From the NCBI RefSeq assembly GCF_000444875.1, contig NC_021985.1, forward strand, positions 2,046,001-2,110,000: a stretch of 64,000 nucleotides of DNA. Direction: 5' to 3'. The notes under the pieces are model-generated. The model had not been told where the DNA came from, made no database searches, and saw only the letters and a program-made list of their open reading frames with translations. The position numbers and the translations under genes are program-made. Shown in pieces: positions 1 through 7,626 of this stretch. This stretch comes from Streptomyces collinus Tu 365. Lineage in GTDB: Bacteria; Actinomycetota; Actinomycetes; Streptomycetales; Streptomycetaceae. Position 1 is the first letter of the stretch, and every line of letters starts with the position of its first letter.

Positions 1-79
1 GCGGGTACTCGCCCGCGGTGATCGCTGGGCCGAGGCTGTCGAGTACGCGGCCGTGCAGCCCCCGGCCCGGAGTGGTCAT
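1..79 (-). CDS. gntR: GntR/FadR-type regulator of gluconate genes, N-terminal fragment
   Basis: Only the first 26 codons lie in the window; the gene runs off the left edge. The ATG is the complement of positions 77-79. The visible peptide (MTTPGRGLHGRVLDSLG then AITAGEYP) has the form that opens the winged-helix domain of FadR-subfamily GntR proteins, where a helix is followed by I-x-x-G-x-Y/F-x-P. It is divergent from a gluconate kinase and permease, so it is most likely the gluconate-responsive repressor of those genes. The assignment rests on this short stretch plus context, and the effector domain is not visible. Confidence 0.7.
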   Translation of the reverse strand, partial: MTTPGRGLHGRVLDSLGPAITAGEYP

Positions 80-146
80 GCACTCAGCGTACGGCGTGGA
101 TCACGGGAACAAAAAGTCAGACTTATACGTCACACGCTCTTGAATT

Positions 147-159
147 CATCGTACTAATG
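147..159. promoter_or_regulatory. candidate GntR operator between gntR and gntK
   Basis: CATCGTACTAATG is an imperfect palindrome centred on GTAC in the divergent 140-bp gap. The GTACTA core also occurs in the GntR1/GntR2 operator described in Corynebacterium glutamicum (TATGATAGTACCAAT), as I remember it. The site contains the ATG at 157 that would otherwise look like an upstream start for the kinase, which argues for the later start at 220. Binding is an inference. Confidence 0.35.
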
Positions 160-219
160 GGTTTCAGTGTGGCGACGCCGGATGCGGCGTCGGATGTCGA
201 GGAAGACAGCGAGGCAGTC

Positions 220-738
220 ATGCGCACCCCCCACGTGGTCGTCGTGATGGGCGTCGCCGGGACGGGCAAGACCACGATCGGTCCCCTGCTCGCCGCCCGG
301 CTGGGCGTCCCGTACGCCGAGGGCGACGACTTCCACCCGAAGGCCAACATCGACAAGATGTCGGCCGGGATCCCGCTCGAGGACACCGACCGGTGGCCGT
401 GGCTGGACGCCATCGGTCACTGGGCGCACGGGCGGGCGGGACTCGGCGGGGTGGTCAGCAGTTCGGCGCTGAAGCGGTCGTACCGCGACCGGCTCAGGGC
501 CGTGGCTCCCGGGGTCGTGTTCGTGCACCTCACGGGCGACCGGAAGCTCATCGAGGACCGCATGTCCCACCGCGAGGGCCACTTCATGCCGACGGCACTG
601 CTGGACTCCCAGTTCGCCACGCTCCAGCCGCTGGAGCCGGACGAGGCCGGGGTCGCGGTGGACGTCGGCGGCGGCCCCCAGGAGATCACCGAGCGCGCGG
701 TGAAGGCGCTCGACGCGCTTCCCGACATCACCGAGTAA
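220..738 (+). CDS. gntK: gluconokinase
   Basis: This 172-residue P-loop kinase converts D-gluconate to 6-phosphogluconate in the cytoplasm, feeding the pentose phosphate pathway. The N-terminus MRTPHVVVVMGVAGTGKTT holds the Walker A motif GVAGTGKTT. It is followed by EGDDFHP and the KM-x-G-x-PL-x-D-x-DR-W-P-W signature of the GntK family. Length matches the usual 165-175 residues. The frame stays open to an ATG at 157, but that extension covers the putative operator and adds unconserved residues, so the start at 220 is preferred. The permease follows 37 bp downstream, forming a gluconate operon divergent from gntR. Confidence 0.93.
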   Translation: MRTPHVVVVMGVAGTGKTTIGPLLAARLGVPYAEGDDFHPKANIDKMSAGIPLEDTDRWPWLDAIGHWAHGRAGLGGVVSSSALKRSYRDRLRAVAPGVVFVHLTGDRKLIEDRMSHREGHFMPTALLDSQFATLQPLEPDEAGVAVDVGGGPQEITERAVKALDALPDITE

Positions 739-775
739 CACCTCACCCCACCCCCGTACCTGCAAGGGAACCCCC

Positions 776-2173
776 GTGACCAGACTCAGCGTCGAGATGC
801 TGGCAGCGGACACGCCTCCGCCGATCACCTCGGCCGGCCACGCCCAGCTCGGCATAGCCGTCCTGGTGGGCATCGCCGTCATCGTCGTGCTCATCACCAA
901 GTTCAAGTTGCACGCCTTCCTTGCGCTGACCATCGGGTCGCTGGCGCTCGGGGCGGTCGCGGGAGCGCCGCTGGACAAGGCGATCGTCAGTTTCACCACC
1001 GGGCTCGGCACCACCGTGGCCGGCGTCGGCGTCCTGATCGCGCTCGGGGCGATCCTGGGCAAGCTGCTCGCCGACTCCGGAGGCGCCGACCAGATCGTCG
1101 ACACGATCCTCGCCAAGGCGGGCGGGCGCGCCATGCCGTGGGCGATGGTGCTGATCGCCTCGGTGATCGGCCTGCCGCTGTTCTTCGAGGTCGGCATCGT
1201 GCTGCTGATCCCGGTCGTGCTGATGGTCGCCAAGCGCGGCAACTACTCGCTGATGCGCATCGGCATTCCGGCGCTGGCCGGTCTCTCCGTGATGCACGGC
1301 CTGATCCCGCCGCACCCCGGCCCGCTGATCGCGATCGACGCGGTGCACGCCAACCTGGGCGTGACCCTGGCCCTCGGCCTCCTGGTCGCCATACCGACGG
1401 TGATCATCGCCGGTCCGGTGTTCTCCCGGTTCGCCGCCCGCTGGGTGGACGTCCCGGCCCCCGACCGGATGCTGCCGCAGCGCCCGTCGGAGGAGCTGGA
1501 GCGCCGTCCGGGGTTCGGGGCGACGCTGGCGACGGTGCTGCTGCCGGTCGTGCTGATGCTGCTCAAGGCGCTGGTCGACATCGTCGTGGACGACGCGGCG
1601 AACACCACCCAGCGGGTCTTCGACGTCATCGGCTCCCCGCTGATCGCGCTGCTGGCCGCCGTGATCGTCGGCTTCTTCACGCTGGGCCGGCCCGCCGGGT
1701 TCAGCAAGGAGCGGCTGCAGCAGACGGTCGAGAAGGGCCTGATGCCCATCGCCGGCATCCTGCTGATCGTGGGCGCGGGCGGCGGCTTCAAGCAGACGCT
1801 GATCGACTGCGGTGTGGGTCAGATGATCCTGGACGTGTCCAAGAGCTGGTCGATCCCGGCGCTGCTGCTGGCCTGGCTGATCGCCGTGGTGATCCGGCTG
1901 GCCACGGGCTCGGCGACGGTGGCGACGGTCTCGGCGGCCGGTCTGGTCGCGCCGCTCGCGGCCGACATGTCGACCGCCCACACCGCCTTGCTGGTGCTCG
2001 CCATCGGCTCCGGCTCGCTCTTCTTCAGCTTCGTCAACGACGCCGGCTTCTGGCTGGTGAAGGAGTACTTCGGGCTGAGCGTCGGTCAGACCGTCAAGAC
2101 CTGGTCGATCATGGAGACCATCCTCTCGGTGGTCGGCGGCGGCCTGGTGCTGCTGCTGTCCCTGGTGGTCTAG
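776..2173 (+). CDS. gntP: gluconate:H+ symporter, GntP family
   Basis: This 465-residue integral membrane permease of the GntP family imports gluconate. It starts at GTG with AAGGGA six bases upstream (764-769). About 12 or more hydrophobic helices run along the protein. The family stretch GLPLFFEVGIVLLIPVV and the following segment LSVMHGLIPPHPGPL are clear, as is a late region rich in glycine and serine (LAIGSGSLFFSFVNDAGFW). It lies directly after gntK, so the pair covers uptake and phosphorylation. Substrate specificity is inferred from the kinase neighbour, since some GntP proteins carry other sugar acids. Confidence 0.92.
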   Translation: MTRLSVEMLAADTPPPITSAGHAQLGIAVLVGIAVIVVLITKFKLHAFLALTIGSLALGAVAGAPLDKAIVSFTTGLGTTVAGVGVLIALGAILGKLLADSGGADQIVDTILAKAGGRAMPWAMVLIASVIGLPLFFEVGIVLLIPVVLMVAKRGNYSLMRIGIPALAGLSVMHGLIPPHPGPLIAIDAVHANLGVTLALGLLVAIPTVIIAGPVFSRFAARWVDVPAPDRMLPQRPSEELERRPGFGATLATVLLPVVLMLLKALVDIVVDDAANTTQRVFDVIGSPLIALLAAVIVGFFTLGRPAGFSKERLQQTVEKGLMPIAGILLIVGAGGGFKQTLIDCGVGQMILDVSKSWSIPALLLAWLIAVVIRLATGSATVATVSAAGLVAPLAADMSTAHTALLVLAIGSGSLFFSFVNDAGFWLVKEYFGLSVGQTVKTWSIMETILSVVGGGLVLLLSLVV

Positions 2174-2188
2174 CGACGGTACGGCGAC

Positions 2189-2266
2189 GCGGGCCCACCC
2201 CCTCCCCGACGTGACCCCCGGCCTCTCCGAGGCCGGTCACGGAGGCCGGAGAGGGGGTGGGCCCGC
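2189..2266. terminator. large compound hairpin, bidirectional terminator
   Basis: GCGGGCCCACCCCCTC (2189-2204) pairs perfectly with GAGGGGGTGGGCCCGC (2251-2266), a 16-bp stem. Inside it, GTGACC (2211) and GGTCAC (2235) flank an AGGCC-type inner hairpin. It sits between convergent genes (gntP and the cytochrome gene), as expected for a shared intrinsic terminator in Streptomyces, where a U-tract is often missing. Confidence 0.75.
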
Positions 2267-2382
2267 TCGGCTTCCCCGCCGACGACGGGGGGACGCGAGG
2301 GCGCGCCACGGCGCGTGCGGCCCGCGGGCGGAGAAGCCGCCGGTCCCCGGACCGGCGCCCGGCCGGGCCGGCGATTCGCGGA

Positions 2383-3009
2383 CTAGGGCCGCCACAGCGG
2401 GTGTTCGCGCTTCGCCCACTCCCGGCTCACCGAACCCGTGCGCAGGCCCCTGCGTGCCTCCGGGTCGCCCAGGGCCATGCCGATGTGGCCGGCCAGGACC
2501 ACGCCGATCGTCAGGGCCAGCCAGTCGTGGACGAAGGTCGCCGAGGTGCGCCAGACCAGCGGCGCCAGGTGGGTGAACCACATCATCAGGCCGGTGCCGA
2601 GCATGACCAGCGCGGCCCCGGCGATCCAGGCGGCGTAGATCTTCTGGCCCGCGTTGAACTTGCCCGCCGGGCGGGAGGAGCGCCGTTTGTCGCGCACCAG
2701 CGCGGCCCGCAGCCACATCCGGTCGTGCGGGCCGAAGCGGTTGAGGAAGCGCAGGTCGGCGCGGAAGGCGCGGGAGGCGAGGCCCAGCAGGACGGGGACC
2801 GGCAGGGCGAGTCCGGCGCACTCGTGGACGCGGACGACCAGTTCGCGGCGCCCGACGAGCACGGCGAGCTGCGGGACGTAGAGGCAGGCCGCCGTCACGA
2901 CGCACACGCCCATCAGCGCGGCCGTCGTGCGGTGCACCCACCGCTGGGCCGGGCCGAAGCGGCGGACGCGGGCGCTCGGCGGCGCCGGGGTCTCAGCTCG
3001 TAGGCTCAT
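2383..3009 (-). CDS. cytochrome b561-type membrane subunit
   Basis: This 208-residue membrane protein has four hydrophobic helices: near residues 28-48, 66-84, 125-145 and 160-180. Histidines in or beside the helices (RWVHRTTA, RVHECAG, MWFTHLAP, FVHDW, LAGHIGM) could ligate two b hemes, as in the cytochrome b561/formate dehydrogenase gamma family. Its start overlaps the end of the upstream molybdopterin oxidoreductase by 17 bp, so the two are translationally coupled. The likely role is to pass electrons between the membrane quinone pool and that exported enzyme, analogous to YedZ (MsrQ) for YedY (MsrP). It is not a close YedZ copy. Confidence 0.8.
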   Translation of the reverse strand: MSLRAETPAPPSARVRRFGPAQRWVHRTTAALMGVCVVTAACLYVPQLAVLVGRRELVVRVHECAGLALPVPVLLGLASRAFRADLRFLNRFGPHDRMWLRAALVRDKRRSSRPAGKFNAGQKIYAAWIAGAALVMLGTGLMMWFTHLAPLVWRTSATFVHDWLALTIGVVLAGHIGMALGDPEARRGLRTGSVSREWAKREHPLWRP

Positions 3010-3727
3010 CGGTCCGTCCGTTCGAGCGGCCCACCCAGGCGTCCACGTCGTAGCCGAGGTTCTCCCAGTAGCCGGGCCGGACGCGATCGGTCACGGTGAT
3101 GCCGGAGAGCCACTTGGCGGACTTGTAGAAGTACATGGGCGCGACGTAGAGGCGGACCGGGCCGCCGTGGTCGTGGCCGATGTCCTTGTCCTGCATGCGC
3201 AGGGCGACCAGGACGTCCGGGCGGCGGGCCTGGTCGAGGGTGAGGCTCTCGCTGTAGGTGCCGTCGAAGCAGGTGAAGCGGATGGCCCGGGCCGAGGGGC
3301 GGACGCCCGCGGCGTCCAGCAGGCGGGAGAGCCGTACGCCCTGGAAGGGGGTGCCCGGGACCCGCCAGCCGGTGACGCACTGGACGTCTCTGACCAGCCG
3401 GTTCTGCGGCATGCCCCGCAGGTCGTCCAGGGTGTAGGTGTGCGGGCGGTCGACCAGGCCGTCGACGGTGAGCCGGTAGTCGGCGGGTCCCCGGTCCGGG
3501 ACGGACGCGGCGACCGAGTAGTAGCGGAAGCCGCCGCCGTTGGGCAGCAGTCCGCTCAGGCCGGTCGGGTCGCTGCCGGCGACCGCGCCCAGGATGCCTT
3601 CGAGGCCGCGTTGCAGTGCGGGCGCGGTGGCGACGCCGAGGGCGCCGAGGCCCAGGGTGCCGAGGAACACGCGGCGGCCGACGGGCCTGCCCTGCGCGCC
3701 GGGGTCCTCGGTCGGTTCGGGATTCAC
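2993..3727 (-). CDS. Tat-exported molybdopterin oxidoreductase, sulfite oxidase fold
   Basis: The protein has 244 residues if it starts at the GTG complementing 3725-3727 (VNPEPTEDP). A twin-arginine signal GRRVFLGTLGLGALG follows near residues 17-35. The family core shows in YRLTVDGLVDRPHTYTLDDL and in VRDVQCVTGW, where Cys is the expected Mo ligand. A later block, VRLYVAPMYFYKSAKWLSGI, is also typical. This is the architecture of MsrP/YedY-type enzymes, which reduce or oxidise S-oxides or related compounds outside the membrane. The paired cytochrome b gene overlaps the 3' end. The physiological substrate cannot be read from sequence, and the frame is open upstream, so the start is moderately certain. 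Confidence 0.85.
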   Translation of the reverse strand: MNPEPTEDPGAQGRPVGRRVFLGTLGLGALGVATAPALQRGLEGILGAVAGSDPTGLSGLLPNGGGFRYYSVAASVPDRGPADYRLTVDGLVDRPHTYTLDDLRGMPQNRLVRDVQCVTGWRVPGTPFQGVRLSRLLDAAGVRPSARAIRFTCFDGTYSESLTLDQARRPDVLVALRMQDKDIGHDHGGPVRLYVAPMYFYKSAKWLSGITVTDRVRPGYWENLGYDVDAWVGRSNGRTDEPTS

Positions 3728-3780
3728 CTGTTCATTCGAGCACTTCCGGGGCGGTCGGTGCCAGGGAGTCGGGCGACCGG

Positions 3781-4833
3781 TCAGGATTCCGTAAGGAAGT
3801 CCCGGGTGCCGTGCCCGCGCAGCGCGTGGGCCCGGGCGGTGTGGAAGGCCCGCCAGGGGTCGCGGTGCGGGTAGGACCAGGGGGCCCTGGTGGCGTGGCG
3901 GCCGATGCGCCGGAAGAGGGCGGCCGCCTCGGCCGGGCGGCCGGCGCAGGACATGGCGAAGGCCAGGTGGTTGAGGTCGGTGTGGTGGCGGGGGTGCTCG
4001 TCGCGCTCCCATTCCAGCCACCAGTCGAAGGCGGCGCGCAGGACCCGGCGGGCCCGGGGCCCCGACCAGTGCCCGGAGGCGGCCGGGTCGGCGGGGGCGA
4101 GGCCGGTGGCGGCGAGGACCCGGTAGCGCTCGGCGTAGGCGACCACCGGCAGGACGGCCAGCGGGGAGTCGGCGGGGGCGTCGGCCGCCGCGCGCTCGGC
4201 GAGGTCGTACACCTCGTGGGACTCGGCCCGGCCGCCCTCGGGCCGTTCGGCGAGCCGGGCGACCAGCAGGTGGTGGGCGTGGTGGTGGTCGGGGTGGCGC
4301 TCGCGGAGTTCGGCGAAGACCCGCAGCAGTTCCTGTTCGGGGCCGAGGGTGCGGGCGAGCAGCAGCAGGCCGAGCCAGGGGGTGGGGTCGGCGGGGGCGA
4401 GGGCGGCGGCGGTGCCGCAGGCCTCGCGGGCCCGGTCGGCGTCCTCCTCGCCGCGCAGGGCCCGCTGGACCAGGGCGAGGGCGTGCAGGGTGACGGCGTC
4501 GGCGGACCCGGGCTCGGCGAGCAGCCAGTCGTGGGCCCGGGCGGCGGCGTCCGGCGCGCCGGCCAGGACGGTGACGCGGTGGCCGCGGCGGTCCCAGTCG
4601 TCGCCGGTGTGCAGCAGCAGCGAGCGGGCGGCCTGCCTCCGGCCCTGCGTGAGCGCGGCCCGGGCCGCGAGCAGTTCGGCGTCGCTGAGGGCGTCGTCCA
4701 GGGCGTCGTCCAGGGCGTCGGCGAAGGGGTCGCCGACCGCGCCGGGTAACACGCCGGAGTCGTCCGGGGCGGTGTCGCCGGACGGGGCCGTGGGGGCCCG
4801 GCGAGCGCCGAGCAGGGGCGGGAGAGGGGGCAC
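3781..4833 (-). CDS. TPR-like hypothetical protein with a TTA codon
   Basis: This 350-residue protein has no domain I can name with certainty. The start is placed at the GTG complementing 4831-4833, because GGAAG lies seven bases before it and the open frame further upstream loses the high third-position G+C of real genes. Alanine-rich helix pairs repeat through the protein (AHDWLLAEPGSADAVTLHALALV, REACGTAAALAPADPTPWLGLLLLA, LAFAMSCAGRPAEAAALFRR), suggesting a TPR-like solenoid. A 12-bp tandem repeat near 4690-4720 encodes a DALDDAL stretch. Codon 29 is TTA (complement of 4747-4749), which makes translation dependent on the bldA leucyl-tRNA. It ends 53 bp from the molybdoenzyme start and may be its upstream operon partner. 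Confidence 0.75.
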   Translation of the reverse strand: MPPLPPLLGARRAPTAPSGDTAPDDSGVLPGAVGDPFADALDDALDDALSDAELLAARAALTQGRRQAARSLLLHTGDDWDRRGHRVTVLAGAPDAAARAHDWLLAEPGSADAVTLHALALVQRALRGEEDADRAREACGTAAALAPADPTPWLGLLLLARTLGPEQELLRVFAELRERHPDHHHAHHLLVARLAERPEGGRAESHEVYDLAERAAADAPADSPLAVLPVVAYAERYRVLAATGLAPADPAASGHWSGPRARRVLRAAFDWWLEWERDEHPRHHTDLNHLAFAMSCAGRPAEAAALFRRIGRHATRAPWSYPHRDPWRAFHTARAHALRGHGTRDFLTES

Positions 4834-5227
4834 CGCGGAACTTCCTGTTTCTCGGGCTGCCATCGACCGATCACGCACAGCAAACCCCCAGCCATGGATC
4901 GCGTCAAGCGGAACCGGAATGTTCCCGGCTTCAACCATTCTGTCGGCAGGAGCCGCCCGGGCGCGAGTGCCCTGCTCGGGGTGGTGCGGGCGCGGGACAC
5001 GGCCGGAAAGCGGCCGGAACGCTGTGGCGTACGCCATGGCGCCGGGTCCGCCCGCGGCCCACCATGGCCGGACGGTCCCGCCGCGCCGGACGGTCCCGCC
5101 GCCCCGGGCGGTCCACCGCCGGGCCGGGCACCGTGGCCGGGCCGTGGGTCCGGTTCCGGGTACTCTCCGGGTCAATGCCGTCCCGGAGCGCTACAGTCGG
5201 GCCCCTACGCGTCCATGGTCCGGCCGG
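4834..5227. other. divergent intergenic region with 18-bp tandem repeat
   Basis: This 394-bp gap separates the TTA-containing hypothetical gene (leftward) from a DMT transporter (rightward). Positions 4860-4950 are noticeably less G+C rich and look like promoter DNA. Positions 5068-5119 hold three copies of an 18-bp period: CCGGACGGTCCCGCCG at 5068 and 5086, and a degenerate copy at 5104. I see no credible coding sequence here. Confidence 0.6.
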
Positions 5228-6139
5228 ATGATCGAGGTACGCAGCTTGTCCGTTCTGGTTCTCCTCCTCGCCGTGAGTGCGGCCTGCTGCGTGGGCTTCG
5301 GCTTCGTGCTCCAGCAGGACGTCGCCCAGAGGGCACCGCTCGGCGACTTCCTGTCGTTCCGGCTGCTCCTGGACCTCATGCGGGTGCCGCGCTGGCTGGG
5401 CGGCATCGCCCTGATGGTGGCCGGCATGGCGCTCGGCGCCGTGGCCCTCGGCAAGGGCGAGATCTCCCTGGTGGAGCCGTTGCTCGCCACCAACCTGCTG
5501 TTCGCGCTCGCCCTGTCCCGGTACCGGACCGGCAGGTCCCTGGGCCGGCAGGGCTGGACCGGCCTCGCGCTGCTCGCGGGCGGCGTGAGCGCCTTCATCC
5601 TCGCGGGCCAACCGCGGGCGGGCAGCGCCGTCGCCGATCCGGTGCGGCACTGGCTGATCATCGGGGCGATGCTCGGCACCGCGCTGGTGCTCACCACGTA
5701 CGCCAAGCGGTCCCGGCTGGAGCGGGGCCCGGTCCTGCTGGCCACCGCCGCTGGGCTGCTGTACGGCGTGCAGGACGCGCTCACCCGGGTGAGCGGCACC
5801 CGCTTCTCCGAGGGCGGCCTCGCGGGCCTGGTCACCGACTGGCAGCCGTACGGCGTGCTGGTGCTGGGCGTCACCGCGCTGGTCCTGGTGCAGAGCGCCT
5901 TCGAGACGGCCGAGCTGCGCATGTCGCTGCCCGCGCTCACGGCGGCCCAGCCGCTGGCCGGCATCCTGTGCGGGGTCGGCTTCCTCGGCGACCGGCTGCA
6001 CACCGACACCGGGGCGCTGGCCTGGGAGGCGGCGGGGCTCGCCGCCATCGTCGCGGGCATCGTCCTGCTCGGCCTGCACCCGGCGATGCCCTGCGGCCCG
6101 TCCCAGCCCCGCCCCGACCACGACCTCCAGCACCGCTGA
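5228..6139 (+). CDS. DMT/EamA-family membrane transporter
   Basis: This protein of about 303 residues has nine or ten hydrophobic helices and the two-fold pattern of drug/metabolite transporters. An early helix is LSVLVLLLAVSAACCVGFGF. A conserved-looking KGEISLVEPLLATNLLFALAL segment follows near residue 75. The C-terminal half ends in LPALTAAQPLAGILCGVGFLGDRL, typical of EamA domains. The ATG at 5228 gives the full N-terminus. A TTG at 5246 has GAGGT seven bases upstream and could be the real start. Substrate is unknown. It stands alone, with tandem hairpins just after its stop. Confidence 0.85.
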   Translation: MIEVRSLSVLVLLLAVSAACCVGFGFVLQQDVAQRAPLGDFLSFRLLLDLMRVPRWLGGIALMVAGMALGAVALGKGEISLVEPLLATNLLFALALSRYRTGRSLGRQGWTGLALLAGGVSAFILAGQPRAGSAVADPVRHWLIIGAMLGTALVLTTYAKRSRLERGPVLLATAAGLLYGVQDALTRVSGTRFSEGGLAGLVTDWQPYGVLVLGVTALVLVQSAFETAELRMSLPALTAAQPLAGILCGVGFLGDRLHTDTGALAWEAAGLAAIVAGIVLLGLHPAMPCGPSQPRPDHDLQHR

Positions 6140-6140
6140 G

Positions 6141-6197
6141 CCCGCCGGGGGCATCTCCGGCGGCGCCTGGCCCGCCGGGCGGCATCTCCGGCGGCGC
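6141..6197. repeat. two tandem hairpin-forming repeats
   Basis: A unit of about 30 bp occurs twice. Each copy has CCGCCGG and CCGGCGG arms around an 8-9 nt loop containing GGCATCT (arms at 6142-6148/6157-6163 and 6172-6178/6188-6194). A third, decayed copy follows near 6202-6219. Position right after the transporter stop suggests a terminator that has duplicated. Confidence 0.6.
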
Positions 6198-6327
6198 GGA
6201 CCCCGGCGGGCGGCGTCTCTATCGGTGCCGAGGCCGCCGGGCCCGCCGGGCAGGGGCCGGCCTCCGGCGCCGGCGAGCCCACCGGCGGAGTGCGGGCCGT
6301 GCCTGGCCGGCCTGCTTGGATGCGGGC

Positions 6328-6843
6328 ATGAATCCTGCTGACGAGATCCTCGACATCGTCGACGAGCACGACCGGGTCGTGGACCGGGTCCCGCGCGGCG
6401 AGGCGTACGCGCGGGGCCTGCGCCACCGGTGCGTCTTCGTCCAGGCCCGGGACGCGGCCGGGCGGCTGTTCGTGCACCGCCGCACCGCCACCAAGCTGGT
6501 CTTCCCCTCCCTCTACGACCTGTTCGTCGGCGGTGTCGTCGGCGCGGGCGAGTCCTACGACGAGGCGGCCCTGCGGGAGGCGGAGGAGGAGCTGGGCGTC
6601 ACCGGCCTGCCCCGGCCGCGGCCCCTGTTCCGGTTCCTCTACGACGACGGGGCCGGGCACAGCTGGTGGTCGGCGGTGTACGAGGTGCGCTGCGAGCTGC
6701 CGGTGCGGCCCCAGGCGGAGGAGGTCGCGTGGTACGGCTTCCTGACCGAGGACGAGGTCGCACGGCGCCTGGACGAGTGGGAGTGGGTGCCGGACGGGCT
6801 GGCCGCGTACGAGCGGCTCGGGGAGTTCCGGTCGGCCGGGTGA
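6328..6843 (+). CDS. NUDIX hydrolase, isopentenyl-diphosphate isomerase-like
   Basis: This 171-residue protein carries a full Nudix box at about residues 70-93: G-x5-E-x7-REAEEELG, with the glycine in GGVVGAGE and the metal-binding REAEEE. The N-terminus DEILDIVDEHDRVV and the following RHRCVFVQ match the Idi-like NUDIX subgroup (YfcD/YrfE type) that hydrolyses nucleoside diphosphate derivatives or similar compounds. The subgroup resembles IPP isomerase without proof of that activity. It starts at ATG without a strong Shine-Dalgarno sequence. The DUF202 gene follows 21 bp later. Substrate is not predictable. Confidence 0.88.
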   Translation: MNPADEILDIVDEHDRVVDRVPRGEAYARGLRHRCVFVQARDAAGRLFVHRRTATKLVFPSLYDLFVGGVVGAGESYDEAALREAEEELGVTGLPRPRPLFRFLYDDGAGHSWWSAVYEVRCELPVRPQAEEVAWYGFLTEDEVARRLDEWEWVPDGLAAYERLGEFRSAG

Positions 6844-6864
6844 CGCCCCGGTAGGGTCCTGCGC

Positions 6865-7257
6865 GTGATCGAATTCGCGCGGAACGTACGGCTCTGGTTC
6901 GCCCCGGAGCAGGTACGGGACGAGGGCAGCACCCCCGACTACCGGTTCTCGCTGGCCAACGAGCGCACCTTCCTGGCCTGGCTGCGCACCGCGCTGGCGC
7001 TGATCGGCGGCGGCTTCGCGGTGGACCAGTTCCTGCCGGACCTGCGCTGGGCCTGGCGGGTGGGGCTCGCGCTGGCCCTGCTCGGCGCCGGGGTGCTGTG
7101 CTCGCTGCGCGCGGTGAACCACTGGGTGCGCTGCGAGCGGGCGATGCGGCGCGGCGAGGACCTGCCGACGTCCCGCTTCCCCGCGGTGCTCGGCCTGGTG
7201 GTCGCGGTGGTGGCCGTCGCCATGGTCGTGGTGGTGCTGGTCGGATGGGCGGGATGA
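6865..7257 (+). CDS. DUF202 (YidH family) membrane protein, first of a pair
   Basis: This 130-residue membrane protein starts at GTG. The family signature is plain: DYRFSLANERTFLAWLRTALALIGGG near residues 25-50, followed by two more hydrophobic helices (WRVGLALALLGAGVLCSL and FPAVLGLVVAVVAVAMVVVVLV). YidH/DUF202 proteins are small three-helix inner membrane proteins of unknown function. The stop overlaps the start of the next gene as ATGA, so the pair is translationally coupled and the products may act as a heteromer. Confidence 0.9.
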   Translation: MIEFARNVRLWFAPEQVRDEGSTPDYRFSLANERTFLAWLRTALALIGGGFAVDQFLPDLRWAWRVGLALALLGAGVLCSLRAVNHWVRCERAMRRGEDLPTSRFPAVLGLVVAVVAVAMVVVVLVGWAG

Positions 7258-7580
7258 GCGCGCCCAGGGCCGTCGGGGACCGCGACCCGGGGCTCCAGCC
7301 GGAGCGGACCCGGCTGGCCTGGCGCCGTACGACGCTGTCGAGCACCGTGGCCGCCGTCCTCGCCGTGCGGACCGCCCTGCACGGCGGGCCCACGGCCGGC
7401 GGGGTCACGGTGTGCGCGCTGTGCTGCGCGCTCTGGCTCGGCTTCCTGGGGGTGGCCCAGCGGCGGATCCACGCCCTGGCCTCCCGGCCCCGGCCGCCCG
7501 CGCTCGCGGGCCGGCAGGCGACGGCCGCGGTGCTGTGCGCGGTGGCCCTGGCCGTCTGCGCGGCCGCGCTGGTGGTCTGA
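7254..7580 (+). CDS. DUF202 membrane protein, second of a pair
   Basis: This 108-residue protein starts at the ATG inside the ATGA overlap with the preceding gene. It carries a shortened form of the same motif, DPGLQPERTRLAWRRTTLS, and two or three helices (VAAVLAVRTALH, GVTVCALCCALWLGFLGVA, ATAAVLCAVALAVCAAALVV). A coupled pair of divergent DUF202 genes is common in actinomycetes. Function is unknown for both. Confidence 0.87.
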   Translation: MSAPRAVGDRDPGLQPERTRLAWRRTTLSSTVAAVLAVRTALHGGPTAGGVTVCALCCALWLGFLGVAQRRIHALASRPRPPALAGRQATAAVLCAVALAVCAAALVV

Positions 7581-7626
7581 CGGTCCGGCGGGGCCGACGG
7601 GTCCACCGGCCGTCCGGCCGCCGGCC

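Noticed and set aside
383..400. A further copy of the ACCGACCGGT operator motif inside gntK
   Set aside because: Only the left half matches; it lies inside codons of a conserved protein.
4834..5175. Longer N-terminus for the TPR-like TTA gene
   Set aside because: Third-position G+C falls sharply upstream of 4833 and the GTG there has a good Shine-Dalgarno sequence.
4349..5227. Extended N-terminus in frame with the DMT transporter, starting near 4349
   Set aside because: The extension is Ser/Arg-rich, overlaps the opposite-strand gene and its promoter, and has no Shine-Dalgarno or transporter homology.
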